Below, one piece after another: positions 46,109 to 54,569 of a stretch of 64,000 nucleotides of DNA (position 1 is its first letter; each line of letters begins with the position of its first letter). The notes beneath the pieces are model-generated. The model saw nothing but the letters and a program-made list of their open reading frames with translations, made no database searches and was not told the origin of the DNA. Source of the DNA: Streptomyces sp. WMMC500 (GTDB lineage Bacteria > Actinomycetota > Actinomycetes > Streptomycetales > Streptomycetaceae); contig NZ_CP114905.1 of the NCBI RefSeq assembly GCF_027497195.1, forward strand, positions 7,480,001 through 7,544,000, given 5' to 3'. The position numbers were made by a program, and so were the translations under genes.

Positions 46109-47977
46109 ATGTCAGGGACGGCCACGGCCGCGAGCCCGCCGCGGGACGTTCCCGGCGCCTGCGGCGGCGGCGCCGGACGCTGGACCGTGCTCGCCGTCCT
46201 CTGCTCCAGCCTGCTGCTCGTCGCCCTCGACGCAACCGTCCTGCACGTCGCCGTCCCCGCGCTCACCGAAGACCTCAAGCCCGGCGCCGTCGACCTGCTC
46301 TGGATCGTCGACGCCTACCCCCTGGTCGCCGCCTCCCTGCTGATCCTCTTCGGCACCCTCGGCGACCGCGTGGGCCGCCGCCGCGTCCTGCTCCTCGGCT
46401 ACGCGATCTTCGGCCTGGCCTCCGCGCTCGCCGCCGCGGCGAGCGACCCGCACGTGCTGATCGCCGCCCGCGCCCTCCTCGGCGTCGGCGGCGCCATGAT
46501 CATGCCGGCCACGCTGTCGATCCTGCGCCAGGTCTTCCCCGACCGCCGCGAGCGCGCCGCGGCCATCGGCCTGTGGAGCGCCACCGCCGCCGTGGGCGCG
46601 GCCATCGGGCCGCTGCTCGGCGGCTTTCTGCTGGAGCACTTCTGGTGGGGCTCGGTCTTCCTGATCAACATCCCGCTGATGGTGATCGCCGTGCCCGTGG
46701 GCCGCTGGCTGCTGCCGGAGTCCACCGCCGACCGGGCCGGCCCCTGGGACGTCGTCGGCGCGCTGATGGCGGCGGCCGGCCTCTTCGGCGTCGTCCTCGC
46801 ACTGAAACAGGCCGGCGCGGGCGACGGGCCGCTGCACCCGGCCGTCGCCGGGCCGCTGCTCCTCGGCTGCGCGCTGCTCGTCCTCTTCGTCCGCAGGCAG
46901 CGCCGCCGCGCCCACCCGCTCGTCGACTTCGACGTCATCTCCTGCCGGTCCTTCGGCACCGCCGTCGGCTGCATCGTGCTGGCGCTCCTCGCCCTCGTGG
47001 GGCTGCAGCTCGTCGCCGTGCAGTACATGCAGCTCGTCCTCGGCCTCAGCCCGCTGGAGACCGGGCTGCGGCTGATCCCGCTGACCGTCGCCGCCGTGGC
47101 CGCGGGGCTCGCGGGCTCCCGGATGGTCGCCAGGCTCGGCCCGCGCGCCATGGTCGCGCTCGGCTTCCTGCTCACCGCCGTCGCCGTCGCCGGGCTGATC
47201 ACCCTGGGCGAGGAGGACCGGCCGCTGGTGCTGGGCGCGGGCTTCGTGCTGCTGGGGTACGGGCTGGAGACGACCATCTTCGGCGCGTACGAGTCGATGC
47301 TCAGCGAGGCGCCGGCGGAGCAGGCCGGCGGGGTCGCGGCCATCGGCGAGACCTCGTACCAACTCGGCGCGGGCATCGGCATAGCGCTGCTCGGCAGCGT
47401 CATGAACGCCGTCTACCGCCCCGCGCTCGGCACCGTGCCCGGCGTGCCGTCGAGTGCGACCGACGCGGCGGGCAACTCGCTGGGCGAGGCGTACGAGACC
47501 GCGGGCGAGCTGGGCGGCGCCGCCGGCGCCACGCTGCGGGACGCCGCGCGGGACGCGTTCGTCCACGGCATGCACGTGACGCTGGCCGTCAGTGCCGGGC
47601 TGCTGCTGCTCGGGGCGCTCACGGCGCTGCGGCTGCCGCGGTCGATGGAGTGCGGCGCGCCCGGCGAGGCGGGCGGCAGCGCGGCGAAGGGCGCCGGCGC
47701 GGCGCCCGGCGCGCGTCCCGTGGCCCCGGCCGGGGTGCGGCGCGAGCGGTGGGCGGCGGGCGGCGTACGGGACGGCGCCGGCCGGACGGGGGAGCGGAGT
47801 GCGCGGGCCGGGCGCGTACGGGGTGTGGAAGAGGTCACGCCGCGCGCGGCGAGGCTGGACGACGTGGAATACGCGCAAGTAGCGTCGGGCCGTGACCCCG
47901 ACGGCCGGCCGGAGGACGACAGCCATGCCCGCAAGCACTACGCCGCCGTTCAACCCCGGCGATCCGCTCGGAGTTGA
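46109..47977 (+). CDS. MFS drug efflux transporter (EmrB/QacA type)
   Basis: A 622-residue major facilitator transporter of the 14-TM DHA2 family. The N-terminal motif ALDATVLHVAVPAL, WIVDAYPL and motif A GDRVGRRRVLLLG are typical, as is the motif C-like GAAIGPLLGGFL. The hydrophobic part ends about residue 510. A 110-residue hydrophilic Ala/Gly/Arg tail follows, and its last 53 bases overlap the glutaryl-CoA-dehydrogenase-like gene. GGGAGG at 46096-46101 precedes ATG 46109. The substrate is unknown. The 531-base upstream region contains a G-rich tract and may be regulatory. Confidence 0.9.
   Translation: MSGTATAASPPRDVPGACGGGAGRWTVLAVLCSSLLLVALDATVLHVAVPALTEDLKPGAVDLLWIVDAYPLVAASLLILFGTLGDRVGRRRVLLLGYAIFGLASALAAAASDPHVLIAARALLGVGGAMIMPATLSILRQVFPDRRERAAAIGLWSATAAVGAAIGPLLGGFLLEHFWWGSVFLINIPLMVIAVPVGRWLLPESTADRAGPWDVVGALMAAAGLFGVVLALKQAGAGDGPLHPAVAGPLLLGCALLVLFVRRQRRRAHPLVDFDVISCRSFGTAVGCIVLALLALVGLQLVAVQYMQLVLGLSPLETGLRLIPLTVAAVAAGLAGSRMVARLGPRAMVALGFLLTAVAVAGLITLGEEDRPLVLGAGFVLLGYGLETTIFGAYESMLSEAPAEQAGGVAAIGETSYQLGAGIGIALLGSVMNAVYRPALGTVPGVPSSATDAAGNSLGEAYETAGELGGAAGATLRDAARDAFVHGMHVTLAVSAGLLLLGALTALRLPRSMECGAPGEAGGSAAKGAGAAPGARPVAPAGVRRERWAAGGVRDGAGRTGERSARAGRVRGVEEVTPRAARLDDVEYAQVASGRDPDGRPEDDSHARKHYAAVQPRRSARS
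47880..47885 (+). promoter_or_regulatory. -10 element (TAGCGT) upstream of the acyl-CoA dehydrogenase gene
   Basis: TAGCGT ends 6 bases before an in-frame GTG at 47892. Transcription from 47892 would give either a leaderless GTG start or a 33-base leader with GGAGG (47911-47915) for ATG 47925. It lies inside the MFS coding tail. Confidence 0.4.
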
Positions 47978-49115
47978 CGACCTCCTCAGCCCCGAGGACG
48001 TCGCCGTCCGCGACACCGTGCGCGGCTGGGCCGCCGACCGGGTGCTGCCGCACATCGCCGACTGGTACGAGCGCGGCGAGCTCCCCGGCATCCGCGAACT
48101 GGCCCGCGAACTGGGCGCGATGGGCGCCCTGGGCATGTCCCTCACCGGCTACGGCTGCGCCGGCGCCTCCGCCGTGCAGTACGGGCTGGCCTGTCTGGAG
48201 CTGGAGGCCGCCGACTCCGGCATCCGCTCGCTCGTCTCCGTGCAGGGCTCGCTCGCGATGTACGCGATCTGGCGCTTCGGCTCCGAGGAGCAGAAGCAGC
48301 GGTGGCTGCCGCGGATGGCCACCGGCGAGGTCATCGGCTGCTTCGGCCTGACCGAGCCGGACCACGGCTCCGACCCGGCCGGGATGCGCACGCACGCGAA
48401 GCGGGAGGGCTCGGACTGGGTGCTCACCGGCCGCAAGACGTGGATCACCAACGGCTCGGTGGCCGGCGTCGCCGTCGTGTGGGCCCGTACCGACGACGGC
48501 ATCCGCGGCTTCGTCGTCCCCGCCGACACGCCCGGCTTCGCCGCGCCCGAGATCAGGCACAAGTGGTCGCTGCGCGCCTCGGTCACCGCGGAACTGGTCC
48601 TGGACGAGGTGCGGCTGCCCGCCGACGCCGTGCTGCCGGAGGCCGCCGGGCTGCGCGGCCCGCTGAGCTGTCTGACGCACGCCCGCTACGGGATCGTCTG
48701 GGGCGCCATGGGCGCGGCCCGGTCGTCCTTCGACACGGCGCTCGAGTACGCCCGTACCCGCGAGCAGTTCGGCAGGCCCATCGGCGGTTTCCAGCTCACC
48801 CAGGCCAAGCTCGCCGACATGGCGGTCGAGCTGCACAAGGGCGTGCTGCTCGCGCACCACCTGGGCACGCGGATGGACGCCGGCACGCTGCGCCCGGAAC
48901 AGGTCAGCTTCGGCAAGCTCAACAACGTCCGCGAGGCGATCGAGATCTGCCGGACGGCCCGCACGATCCTGGGCGCGAACGGCATCTCGCTGGAGTACCC
49001 GGTGATGCGGCACGCCACGAACCTGGAGTCGGTGCTGACGTACGAGGGCACGGTGGAGATGCACCAGCTCGTGCTGGGCAAGGCGCTGACGGGGCTGGAC
49101 GCGTTCCGGGGCTGA
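47925..49115 (+). CDS. acyl-CoA dehydrogenase, glutaryl-CoA dehydrogenase-like
   Basis: A 396-residue FAD enzyme of the acyl-CoA dehydrogenase family. CFGLTEPDHGSDPAGMRTHA and KTWITNGSVAG are the FAD-binding signature. THARYGIVWGAMGAA and TYEGTVEMHQLVLGKALTG resemble glutaryl-CoA dehydrogenases, including the Arg that positions the gamma-carboxylate and the catalytic Glu in YEGT. It would convert glutaryl-CoA to crotonyl-CoA in lysine/tryptophan catabolism. ATG 47925 has GGAGG 9 bases upstream; GTG 47892 is an alternative. No electron-transfer or catabolic partner genes are adjacent. Confidence 0.9.
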   Translation: MPASTTPPFNPGDPLGVDDLLSPEDVAVRDTVRGWAADRVLPHIADWYERGELPGIRELARELGAMGALGMSLTGYGCAGASAVQYGLACLELEAADSGIRSLVSVQGSLAMYAIWRFGSEEQKQRWLPRMATGEVIGCFGLTEPDHGSDPAGMRTHAKREGSDWVLTGRKTWITNGSVAGVAVVWARTDDGIRGFVVPADTPGFAAPEIRHKWSLRASVTAELVLDEVRLPADAVLPEAAGLRGPLSCLTHARYGIVWGAMGAARSSFDTALEYARTREQFGRPIGGFQLTQAKLADMAVELHKGVLLAHHLGTRMDAGTLRPEQVSFGKLNNVREAIEICRTARTILGANGISLEYPVMRHATNLESVLTYEGTVEMHQLVLGKALTGLDAFRG

Positions 49116-49161
49116 GCCGCACGGCCCAGCCCCGGTCGCCGTCGTTCCGGCGGTCGTCGCG

Positions 49162-49605
49162 TCAGCTCTGGTTGAAGAACCCGCCCTGCGTGGAGCGGGG
49201 CACCTCGCCCGGCACGATCGCGTACTCCGCGGGGGTCAGCAGGAACACCCGCGTCGCCACCCGTTCGATGGAGCCGCGCAGGCCGAAGGTCAGACCCGCG
49301 GCGAAGTCGACGACGCGCTTGGCGTCGGCGGCCTCCAGCATCGTGAGGTTCACGATGACGGGGACGCCCTCGCGGAAGAGTTCGCCGATCCCGCGCGCGT
49401 CCCGGAACCCGTCCGGCGACACGGTGGCGATACGGCGCCCTTTCTCCTGGGCGGCCTGGGACGCCACGCGCACGCGCGGGTCCGTCGTCCAGGCGGCGTC
49501 TCCCTGGGTGTCCGCGCTGTCGTCTTCGTACCCGTCGTAGTAGCGCTCGTCTTCGTTGTCGTCGACGAGGCCGAGCCAGGCACTAGCCCTGCGTACCGAT
49601 CCCAT
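49162..49605 (-). CDS. SepF-like cell division protein (paralogue)
   Basis: A 147-residue SepF-family protein. An N-terminal amphipathic helix ([14 protein letters not shown]) would bind membrane. An acidic linker rich in Asp/Glu/Tyr follows, and the core domain has [40 protein letters not shown] and [17 protein letters not shown]. SepF tethers FtsZ to the membrane. Streptomycetes have several SepF paralogues; the dcw-cluster copy has different neighbours, so this is an additional one. GGAGG on the minus strand lies 5-6 bases before ATG 49605. The gene converges with the acyl-CoA dehydrogenase gene. Confidence 0.9.
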   Translation of the reverse strand: MGSVRRASAWLGLVDDNEDERYYDGYEDDSADTQGDAAWTTDPRVRVASQAAQEKGRRIATVSPDGFRDARGIGELFREGVPVIVNLTMLEAADAKRVVDFAAGLTFGLRGSIERVATRVFLLTPAEYAIVPGEVPRSTQGGFFNQS

Positions 49606-50136
49606 GACGCCTCCTCTCTCTCCCGCGGCGTGGGCTGTCCCCGGAGCGGTCCGGGGATGTCTGTCCGCTCACCTATGGTCATCCATGATGCGGATGATGT
49701 GCCAATCAGATAGAGGGCACGCGCCGGGTTCGTGACAGTACTGGCACAGAAACGGCTGTCGGTTCGTCAGAGTTCCCCCGGCGCAGGGGGTCTGACGGGG
49801 TGACAGGAGATTACCGCAGGGCCGGACGGGTGTTTCGGCGTCCGCTCGGGTGGTTGCCGCGCTGTTCGAGTGGACGGCGGCCCGCCCGGGCCGGTCGGCC
49901 GGGACGGGGGGCGTGATTGCGCCAACATGTCCAAGTGCCTACTTGTGCACACCTGTCATCGTCTGAATACTCTCAGCAGCGCTTGTCAGGGGCACGACGA
50001 AAATAAGGGGCCCGCACCCCCAACGGCCGGCAGTACGGAACCCGGCCGGGCGAGCCGCTTCGCGTTTTCCCGGCCCCGTGGCTGCGCCTCACGGACCTGC
50101 CCGCCGGCGGGTCCCCGAGCACACTCGGAGGACTGA
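49606..50136 (+). other. intergenic region between sepF paralogue and protease gene
   Basis: These 531 bases separate divergent genes. They hold a bulged hairpin at 49765-49797, a CAAGT/ACTTG inverted repeat at about 49932-49945, and a possible protease promoter TTGTGC-N19-TACTCT (49943-49973). The frames seen here are short and lack ribosome-binding sites, so I call no gene. Confidence 0.5.
49765..49797 (+). promoter_or_regulatory. hairpin in the sepF/protease intergenic region
   Basis: CGTCAGA (49765-49771) pairs with TCTGACG (49791-49797), and CCCCC (49775-49779) with GGGGG (49786-49790); GTT is bulged and the loop is GGCGCA. It may be a leader structure of the minus-strand gene or an isolated operator. 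Confidence 0.35.
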
Positions 50137-51054
50137 GTGAGGATCAAGCGCACACCCCCACTGAGCGGCACCAAGAAGCGACTGCGGCTGGTCGCCGCGC
50201 TGACCGCCGCCCTGGCCGGCGCCGCGCTCGCGGTACCGGCGTCGGGCGCCGCCCAGCAGCCCGAGGGCTTCAGCGCCGCCACCCTGGAGAGAGCCGGCGA
50301 CGCCGTGCTCGCCGCCGACGTCGGCGGCACCGCATGGGGCGTCGACAAGAAGTCCGGCACCCTCGTCGTCAGCATCGACGAGACCGTGACCCCCGCCGAG
50401 GTGGCCCGCATCAAGCGGACCGCGGGCCCCGACGCGGAAGCCATGCGGATCGAGCGCATGCAGGGCAAGCTCCAGCGCTACATCAACGGCGGCCAGGCCA
50501 TCTACGCGTCCGGCTGGCGCTGCTCGCTCGGCTTCAACGTCCGCAGCGGCAGCACGTACTACTTCGTCACCGCCGGTCACTGCACCGATGGCGCGGGCAC
50601 CTGGTGGAGCAACTCCGGCCGCACCACCACCATCGGCCCGACCGCCGGGTCGAGCTTCCCGACGAACGACTACGGGCTGGTCCGGTACACGAACTCGGCG
50701 CAGACCCACCCCGGCTCCGTGAACCTGTACAACGGCAGCAGCCGGGACATCACCGGCGCCGCCAACGCGACCATGGGCCAGTCCGTGCAGCGCAGCGGCT
50801 CCACCACCGGCCTCCACGGCGGCAGCGTCACGGGGCTGAACCAGACCGTGAACTACGGCGGCGGCGACGTCGTCTACGGCATGGTCCGCACCAACGTCTG
50901 CGCCGAGCCCGGCGACTCCGGCGGCCCGCTGTTCTCCGGCACGACGGCCCTCGGCCTGACCTCCGGCGGCAGCGGCAACTGCTCCAGCGGCGGCACGACC
51001 TTCTTCCAGCCGGTCGTCGAGGCGCTGAACGCGTACGGGGTGAGTGTCTACTGA
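50137..51054 (+). CDS. streptogrisin-like secreted serine protease (S1E)
   Basis: A 305-residue preproprotease very close to streptogrisin B. A signal peptide (about 1-38, ending SGA) precedes an alpha-lytic-type propeptide (about 39-115). The mature enzyme should start at Ile116 ([10 protein letters not shown]). The catalytic triad is His148 (TAGHC), Asp178 (TNDYG) and Ser261 (GDSGGP). Cysteines at 129/149 and 255/282 fit the family disulfides. GTG 50137 has GGAGG upstream. A strong hairpin terminator follows at 51087. It would act as an extracellular protease, secreted during growth-phase transition in other species. Confidence 0.95.
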   Translation: MRIKRTPPLSGTKKRLRLVAALTAALAGAALAVPASGAAQQPEGFSAATLERAGDAVLAADVGGTAWGVDKKSGTLVVSIDETVTPAEVARIKRTAGPDAEAMRIERMQGKLQRYINGGQAIYASGWRCSLGFNVRSGSTYYFVTAGHCTDGAGTWWSNSGRTTTIGPTAGSSFPTNDYGLVRYTNSAQTHPGSVNLYNGSSRDITGAANATMGQSVQRSGSTTGLHGGSVTGLNQTVNYGGGDVVYGMVRTNVCAEPGDSGGPLFSGTTALGLTSGGSGNCSSGGTTFFQPVVEALNAYGVSVY

Positions 51055-51086
51055 CCCTGACGCGCGGGGCCTGAGCGCCCCGGCCG

Positions 51087-51121
51087 CCGCCCCCGCCCGG
51101 ACCCCCACCGGGCGGGGGCGG
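51087..51121 (+). terminator. hairpin terminator after the protease gene
   Basis: A perfect 14-bp GC stem (51087-51100 with 51108-51121) closes a 7-base loop 32 bases after the stop. The sequence then runs TGCGGTTTC, with only three T residues. Confidence 0.75.
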
Positions 51122-51268
51122 TGCGGTTTCCGGGCCGGACGGAGCGGGTTCCGGTACCGGGCGGCGCGCGACGCGGTACGGGCGCGGCGGCCGCACGCTG
51201 CCCCGGCCCGGCGTCGGGGCTACCGTGGAGACAGAACGGCTGACTCGCACACGACGCAGGGGGCCGTG

Positions 51269-52288
51269 ATGATCGAGGCACTGATCGCAGTAATAGTGGC
51301 CATCGTCTGCCTCGGGGGCATCTACGTGCTGGCCGGGGCCCGGGTGGTCAAGCAGTACGAGCGGGGGCTGGTCTTCCGGCTCGGCCGGCTCAGGCCCGGA
51401 ATCCGCGGCCCCGGCTTCAAGATGATCGTCCCGGTCGTCGACCGGATGCGCAAGGTCAACATGCAGATCGTGACCCTGCCCATCCCGGCCCAGGAGGGCA
51501 TCACCCGCGACAACGTGACGGTCCGCGTCGACGCGGTCGTCTACTTCAAGGTCGTGGCGCCGGTGGACGCCGTCGTGCAGGTCGAGGACTACCGCTTCGC
51601 CGTCTCCCAGATGGCCCAGACCTCGCTGCGGTCCATCATCGGCAAGAGCGACCTGGACGACCTGCTCTCCAACCGGGAGAAGCTCAACCAGGGGCTGGAG
51701 CTGATGATCGACAGCCCGGCGGTGGAGTGGGGCGTGACCATCGACCGGGTCGAGATCAAGGACGTGTCGCTGCCCGAGACGATGAAGCGCTCCATGGCCC
51801 GGCAGGCGGAGGCGGCGCGCGACCGGCGCGCGCGGGTCATCAACGCCGACGCGGAGCTGCAGGCGTCCCGGAAGCTGGCACAGGCGGCACGGCAGATGTC
51901 CGACCACCCCTCGGCGCTCCAGTTGCGGCTGCTGCAGACGGTGGGGGCGGTGGCGGCGGAGAAGAACTCGACGCTGGTGCTGCCGTTCCCGGTGGAGCTG
52001 CTGCGGTTCCTGGAGCGGGCGCAGTCCGGCATGGCCGGGCAGCCGCCGGCCGGCGGGCCCGGACCCGCGCCGCCGCCGGTGGACGGTGCGGAGCCCGGGG
52101 CGGAGGACGACGAGGACGTGCCGGCGCCGGTGGACCCGATCGACCCGCTGGGCGCGGTGGAGCAGATCGGAGGGCCGGAGGGCTCCGTGGATCAGGGGCT
52201 CGGGCCGGAGGCGGTGGACCCGGGCGACGTGGCGTCCGTCGAGGAGCTGGAGCCGCCGCCGCGGGACCGGCCGGACCGGGAGGACTGA
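51269..52288 (+). CDS. SPFH/stomatin-like membrane protein
   Basis: A 339-residue stomatin/slipin protein. One N-terminal membrane segment (about 5-25) is followed by the SPFH domain: VVKQYERGLVFRLGRLRPGI, TLPIPAQEGITRDNVTVRVD and AVVYFKVVAPVDAVVQVED. A coiled coil around 190-235 (ARQAEAARDRRARVINADAE) and a Pro/Gly/acidic tail of about 85 residues complete it. SPFH proteins form oligomeric microdomain scaffolds and often partner an NfeD protein; no nfeD gene is adjacent. ATG 51269 (or GTG 51266) follows an AGGGGG site. Confidence 0.9.
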   Translation: MIEALIAVIVAIVCLGGIYVLAGARVVKQYERGLVFRLGRLRPGIRGPGFKMIVPVVDRMRKVNMQIVTLPIPAQEGITRDNVTVRVDAVVYFKVVAPVDAVVQVEDYRFAVSQMAQTSLRSIIGKSDLDDLLSNREKLNQGLELMIDSPAVEWGVTIDRVEIKDVSLPETMKRSMARQAEAARDRRARVINADAELQASRKLAQAARQMSDHPSALQLRLLQTVGAVAAEKNSTLVLPFPVELLRFLERAQSGMAGQPPAGGPGPAPPPVDGAEPGAEDDEDVPAPVDPIDPLGAVEQIGGPEGSVDQGLGPEAVDPGDVASVEELEPPPRDRPDRED

Positions 52289-52397
52289 CGGCCGGAGCCC
52301 CGGCTCGTACGGGTCCGGAGTGCCGACGGCCCGGGCGCGGGCCGGCGGCGGTCGGCGGGCGGGTACGGGCGGTCCGCGGCGGTTCGCGCCGCGCGCA

Positions 52398-53138
52398 TCA
52401 ATCGCCGAAGGCCGCGAGCGCGTCTTCGGCGGAGTTGCGGGCCCACACGTACTCGTCCGCCCACGCCGCCGCGCCCGCGTAGCCGGATTCCGCCGCGATC
52501 CGCGCGCAGGCCGCCCCGTAGTCGTACGCCGTCCGCCGCAGCGCCACGCCGCCCGCGCCGAGCAGCGCCCAGTGGGCGCCGGGGCGGCCGTACGGCATGC
52601 CGACGCTGCCCGGGTTGACCACGAGGCGGCCGTGCGTGAGCCGGGCGAACGGCATGTGCGTGTGCCCGAGCACCACGGTCTCGACCTGCGGCCCGAGGCC
52701 GCCCAGCACCTCGGCCCAGCGCCCGGGCGCCGCGTCGACCAGCACCGTCTCGTCGTCGGCGCGCGGGGTGGCGTGGCAGAAGTACACCTGCCCGAGGCCG
52801 CCGACCGGCAGCGTGGCGCTCGCCGGCAGCGACGCCAGCAGCTCGACCTGCTCCGCGCGCAACTGCTCCGCCGCCCACGGCGCGATCGGGTCGGGGAGGG
52901 CGGCGCGGGCGCCGCGCCGGTACGCGACCAGCTCGCGGTCGGCGTTGCCGCCCACCCACACGGCGCGCCCGCCGAGCGCGGCCAGCGCGTCGAGGGTGCG
53001 GCCGGGGAGCGGTCCCGCGGCGAGGTCGCCGGTCAGGACGACGGTGTCGGCGGCGCGTACGTCGGGCTCGGCGAGCACGGCTTCGAGCGCGGGCAGCACG
53101 CCGTGGATGTCGGAGAGTACGGCGACGGACTCGGGCAT
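52398..53138 (-). CDS. calcineurin-like metallophosphoesterase
   Basis: A 246-residue metallophosphoesterase of the YfcE/MJ0936 type. Metal-binding motifs appear in order: VLSDIHG, TGDLAAG, GGNADRE, CHATP and GHTHMPF. The substrate is not predictable (phosphodiesters such as cyclic nucleotides or lipids are possible). ATG 53138 has no obvious Shine-Dalgarno. The gene lies downstream of and parallel to the P-loop kinase gene, 99 bases apart. Confidence 0.9.
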   Translation of the reverse strand: MPESVAVLSDIHGVLPALEAVLAEPDVRAADTVVLTGDLAAGPLPGRTLDALAALGGRAVWVGGNADRELVAYRRGARAALPDPIAPWAAEQLRAEQVELLASLPASATLPVGGLGQVYFCHATPRADDETVLVDAAPGRWAEVLGGLGPQVETVVLGHTHMPFARLTHGRLVVNPGSVGMPYGRPGAHWALLGAGGVALRRTAYDYGAACARIAAESGYAGAAAWADEYVWARNSAEDALAAFGD

Positions 53139-53237
53139 GGGACCAGGGTGCCGGGCGCCGGGGCCGTCGCGCGCGGGGATTCGCCGAGAGCAGGACGCCG
53201 CCGGCGACCCGGGGCGGGCGGCACCGTGCGGGCGGCC

Positions 53238-53786
53238 TCAGCACTCGACGCGGGCCTCCCGCCAGGCGCGGGCCAGGATCTCGTCCGCCGTCTCCGCCGG
53301 CGTCTGGCCGGAGGTGTCCAGCCACAGCCCGAGGCGCGGGGTCTCGTTGCGCAGCACGCCGTCCAGCTCCCGTACGCCCCACGCCGGCCCGTACGCCGTC
53401 TTCGCCCGCCCCGCCTCGCGGGCCGCCACCGCCTCCGGGCACGGCGCCAGGACGACGACGAGCAGCGGGTCCGTACGGAACAGCGCCGCGGTCCGCGGCA
53501 GCTCGGCACCCAGCACCACGTCCTGGGCGACCGCCGTGAAGCCGGCCGCCGCGTACGCGTCGGCGGTGCGGGCCATCAGCCCGTACCGCAGTCTCAACTG
53601 CCGCAGCGCCTCCGGCGAACCCTCCGGCGTCACCTCGGCGCGCCCTCCCACCACCATGCGGCGGAAGACGTCGCCGCGCACGTGCGCCGAGCGCGGCAGC
53701 CGTTCGGCGATCAACTGGGCGACGGTGGACTTGCCGGCGGCCTGGACGCCGGTCAGCAGCAGGACCGCCGGGGTGTCGGGGAAAAT
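53238..53786 (-). CDS. P-loop AAA/phosphotransferase-like kinase with apparent ATT start
   Basis: A 182-residue P-loop kinase. Walker A GVQAAGKST is at residues 13-21, and the fold resembles small AAA/phosphotransferase proteins with HVRGDVFRRM and AQDVVLG. The frame opens after a TGA at 53837-53835, and the next 16 codons contain no ATG, GTG, TTG or CTG. The first usable position is ATT at 53786, exactly 6 bases after GAGGAG (53798-53793, minus strand). Internal CTG codons 9-11 would truncate the first strand of the fold, and TTG 53714 would remove the P-loop. Start at the rare codon AUU is therefore the best reading. Substrate unknown. Confidence 0.72.
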   Translation of the reverse strand: MFPDTPAVLLLTGVQAAGKSTVAQLIAERLPRSAHVRGDVFRRMVVGGRAEVTPEGSPEALRQLRLRYGLMARTADAYAAAGFTAVAQDVVLGAELPRTAALFRTDPLLVVVLAPCPEAVAAREAGRAKTAYGPAWGVRELDGVLRNETPRLGLWLDTSGQTPAETADEILARAWREARVEC

Positions 53787-53876
53787 GGTCGGCTCCTCGG
53801 AATGCGGCCGTGAGGGTCGGCGTTGACGCTGGCGTCAGATGTTGCGTGTATCCGTACCACATCAGGGAGATGGCCC

Positions 53877-54497
53877 ATGGCGGCTGCCACCGGTGAAACG
53901 CCCAAGGTCGACTTCTACTTCGACCCCGTCTGTCCGTTCGCGTGGATCACCTCGCGCTGGATCCTCGAAGTGGAGCGGCAGCGGGACGTGGACCTGCGCT
54001 TTCGGGTGATGAGCCTGTCCGTGCTCAACGAGGGCCGCGACCTGCCGGAGGGGTACCGCGCGCTGATGGACCGGGCGTGGGGCCCGGTCCGGGTCTGCAT
54101 CGCCGCCGCGCAGCAGCACGGCGAGGGGGTCCTGCGCGACCTGTACACCGCCCTCGGCACCCGCATCCACAACGGGGGCGAGGAAGACCTGACGGCCGTC
54201 ATCGAGGCCGCCCTGGCCGAGGTGGGCCTGCCGGCCGAGCTGGCCGCCGCCGCGGAGAGCGACGAGTACGACAAGGCGCTGCGCGCGAGCCACCACGAGG
54301 GCATGGACCCGGTCGGCGAGGACGTCGGCACCCCGACGATCCACATCGACGGCGTGGCGTTCTTCGGGCCGGTGATGACCGCCATCCCGCGGGGCGAGGA
54401 GGCGCTGCGGGTCTTCGAGGGGGCGCTGGCGATGGCGGCGTACCCGAAGTTCTTCGAGCTGAAGCGGACGCGCACGGGCGAGCTGAACTTCACCTGA
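53877..54497 (+). CDS. mycothiol-dependent nitroreductase-like DsbA family protein
   Basis: A 206-residue DsbA-fold protein that closely parallels Mycobacterium tuberculosis Rv2466c, a mycothiol-dependent nitroreductase. Shared landmarks are [32 protein letters not shown] and [20 protein letters not shown]. The active-site motif is CPFA (Cys19, Ala22), where Rv2466c has CPWC, so the resolving Cys is gone and only a monothiol mechanism is possible. ATG 53877 has AGGGAG at 53864-53869. A perfect hairpin at 54534-54569 follows the gene. Confidence 0.9.
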   Translation: MAAATGETPKVDFYFDPVCPFAWITSRWILEVERQRDVDLRFRVMSLSVLNEGRDLPEGYRALMDRAWGPVRVCIAAAQQHGEGVLRDLYTALGTRIHNGGEEDLTAVIEAALAEVGLPAELAAAAESDEYDKALRASHHEGMDPVGEDVGTPTIHIDGVAFFGPVMTAIPRGEEALRVFEGALAMAAYPKFFELKRTRTGELNFT

Positions 54498-54533
54498 GCA
54501 CGCCGGCGGGGACCGGGCCGGCGGGGAACGAGC

Positions 54534-54569
54534 GGTAAGGACCGGGCGCCGTGGCGCCCGGTCCTTACC
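54534..54569 (+). terminator. 17-bp bidirectional terminator between convergent genes
   Basis: A perfect 17-bp stem (54534-54550 with 54553-54569) with a 2-base loop between the DsbA-like gene and the convergent permease gene. Its right arm contains the permease stop codon (54565-54567). No U-tract follows on either strand. Confidence 0.75.

Noticed and set aside
45646..47895. A 749-codon frame through the PAP2-MFS intergenic region and the MFS gene.
   Set aside because: It is a different frame from the MFS gene, is Arg/Pro-rich throughout, and has no domain or ribosome-binding site.
49943..49951. TTGTGCACA, similar to a DnaA box (TTGTCCACA).
   Set aside because: A single copy with one mismatch in an intergenic promoter region, far from dnaA or any origin features.
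53714..53714. TTG at 53714 as the start of the P-loop kinase gene.
   Set aside because: It would remove the Walker A motif GVQAAGKST, which is in frame just upstream.
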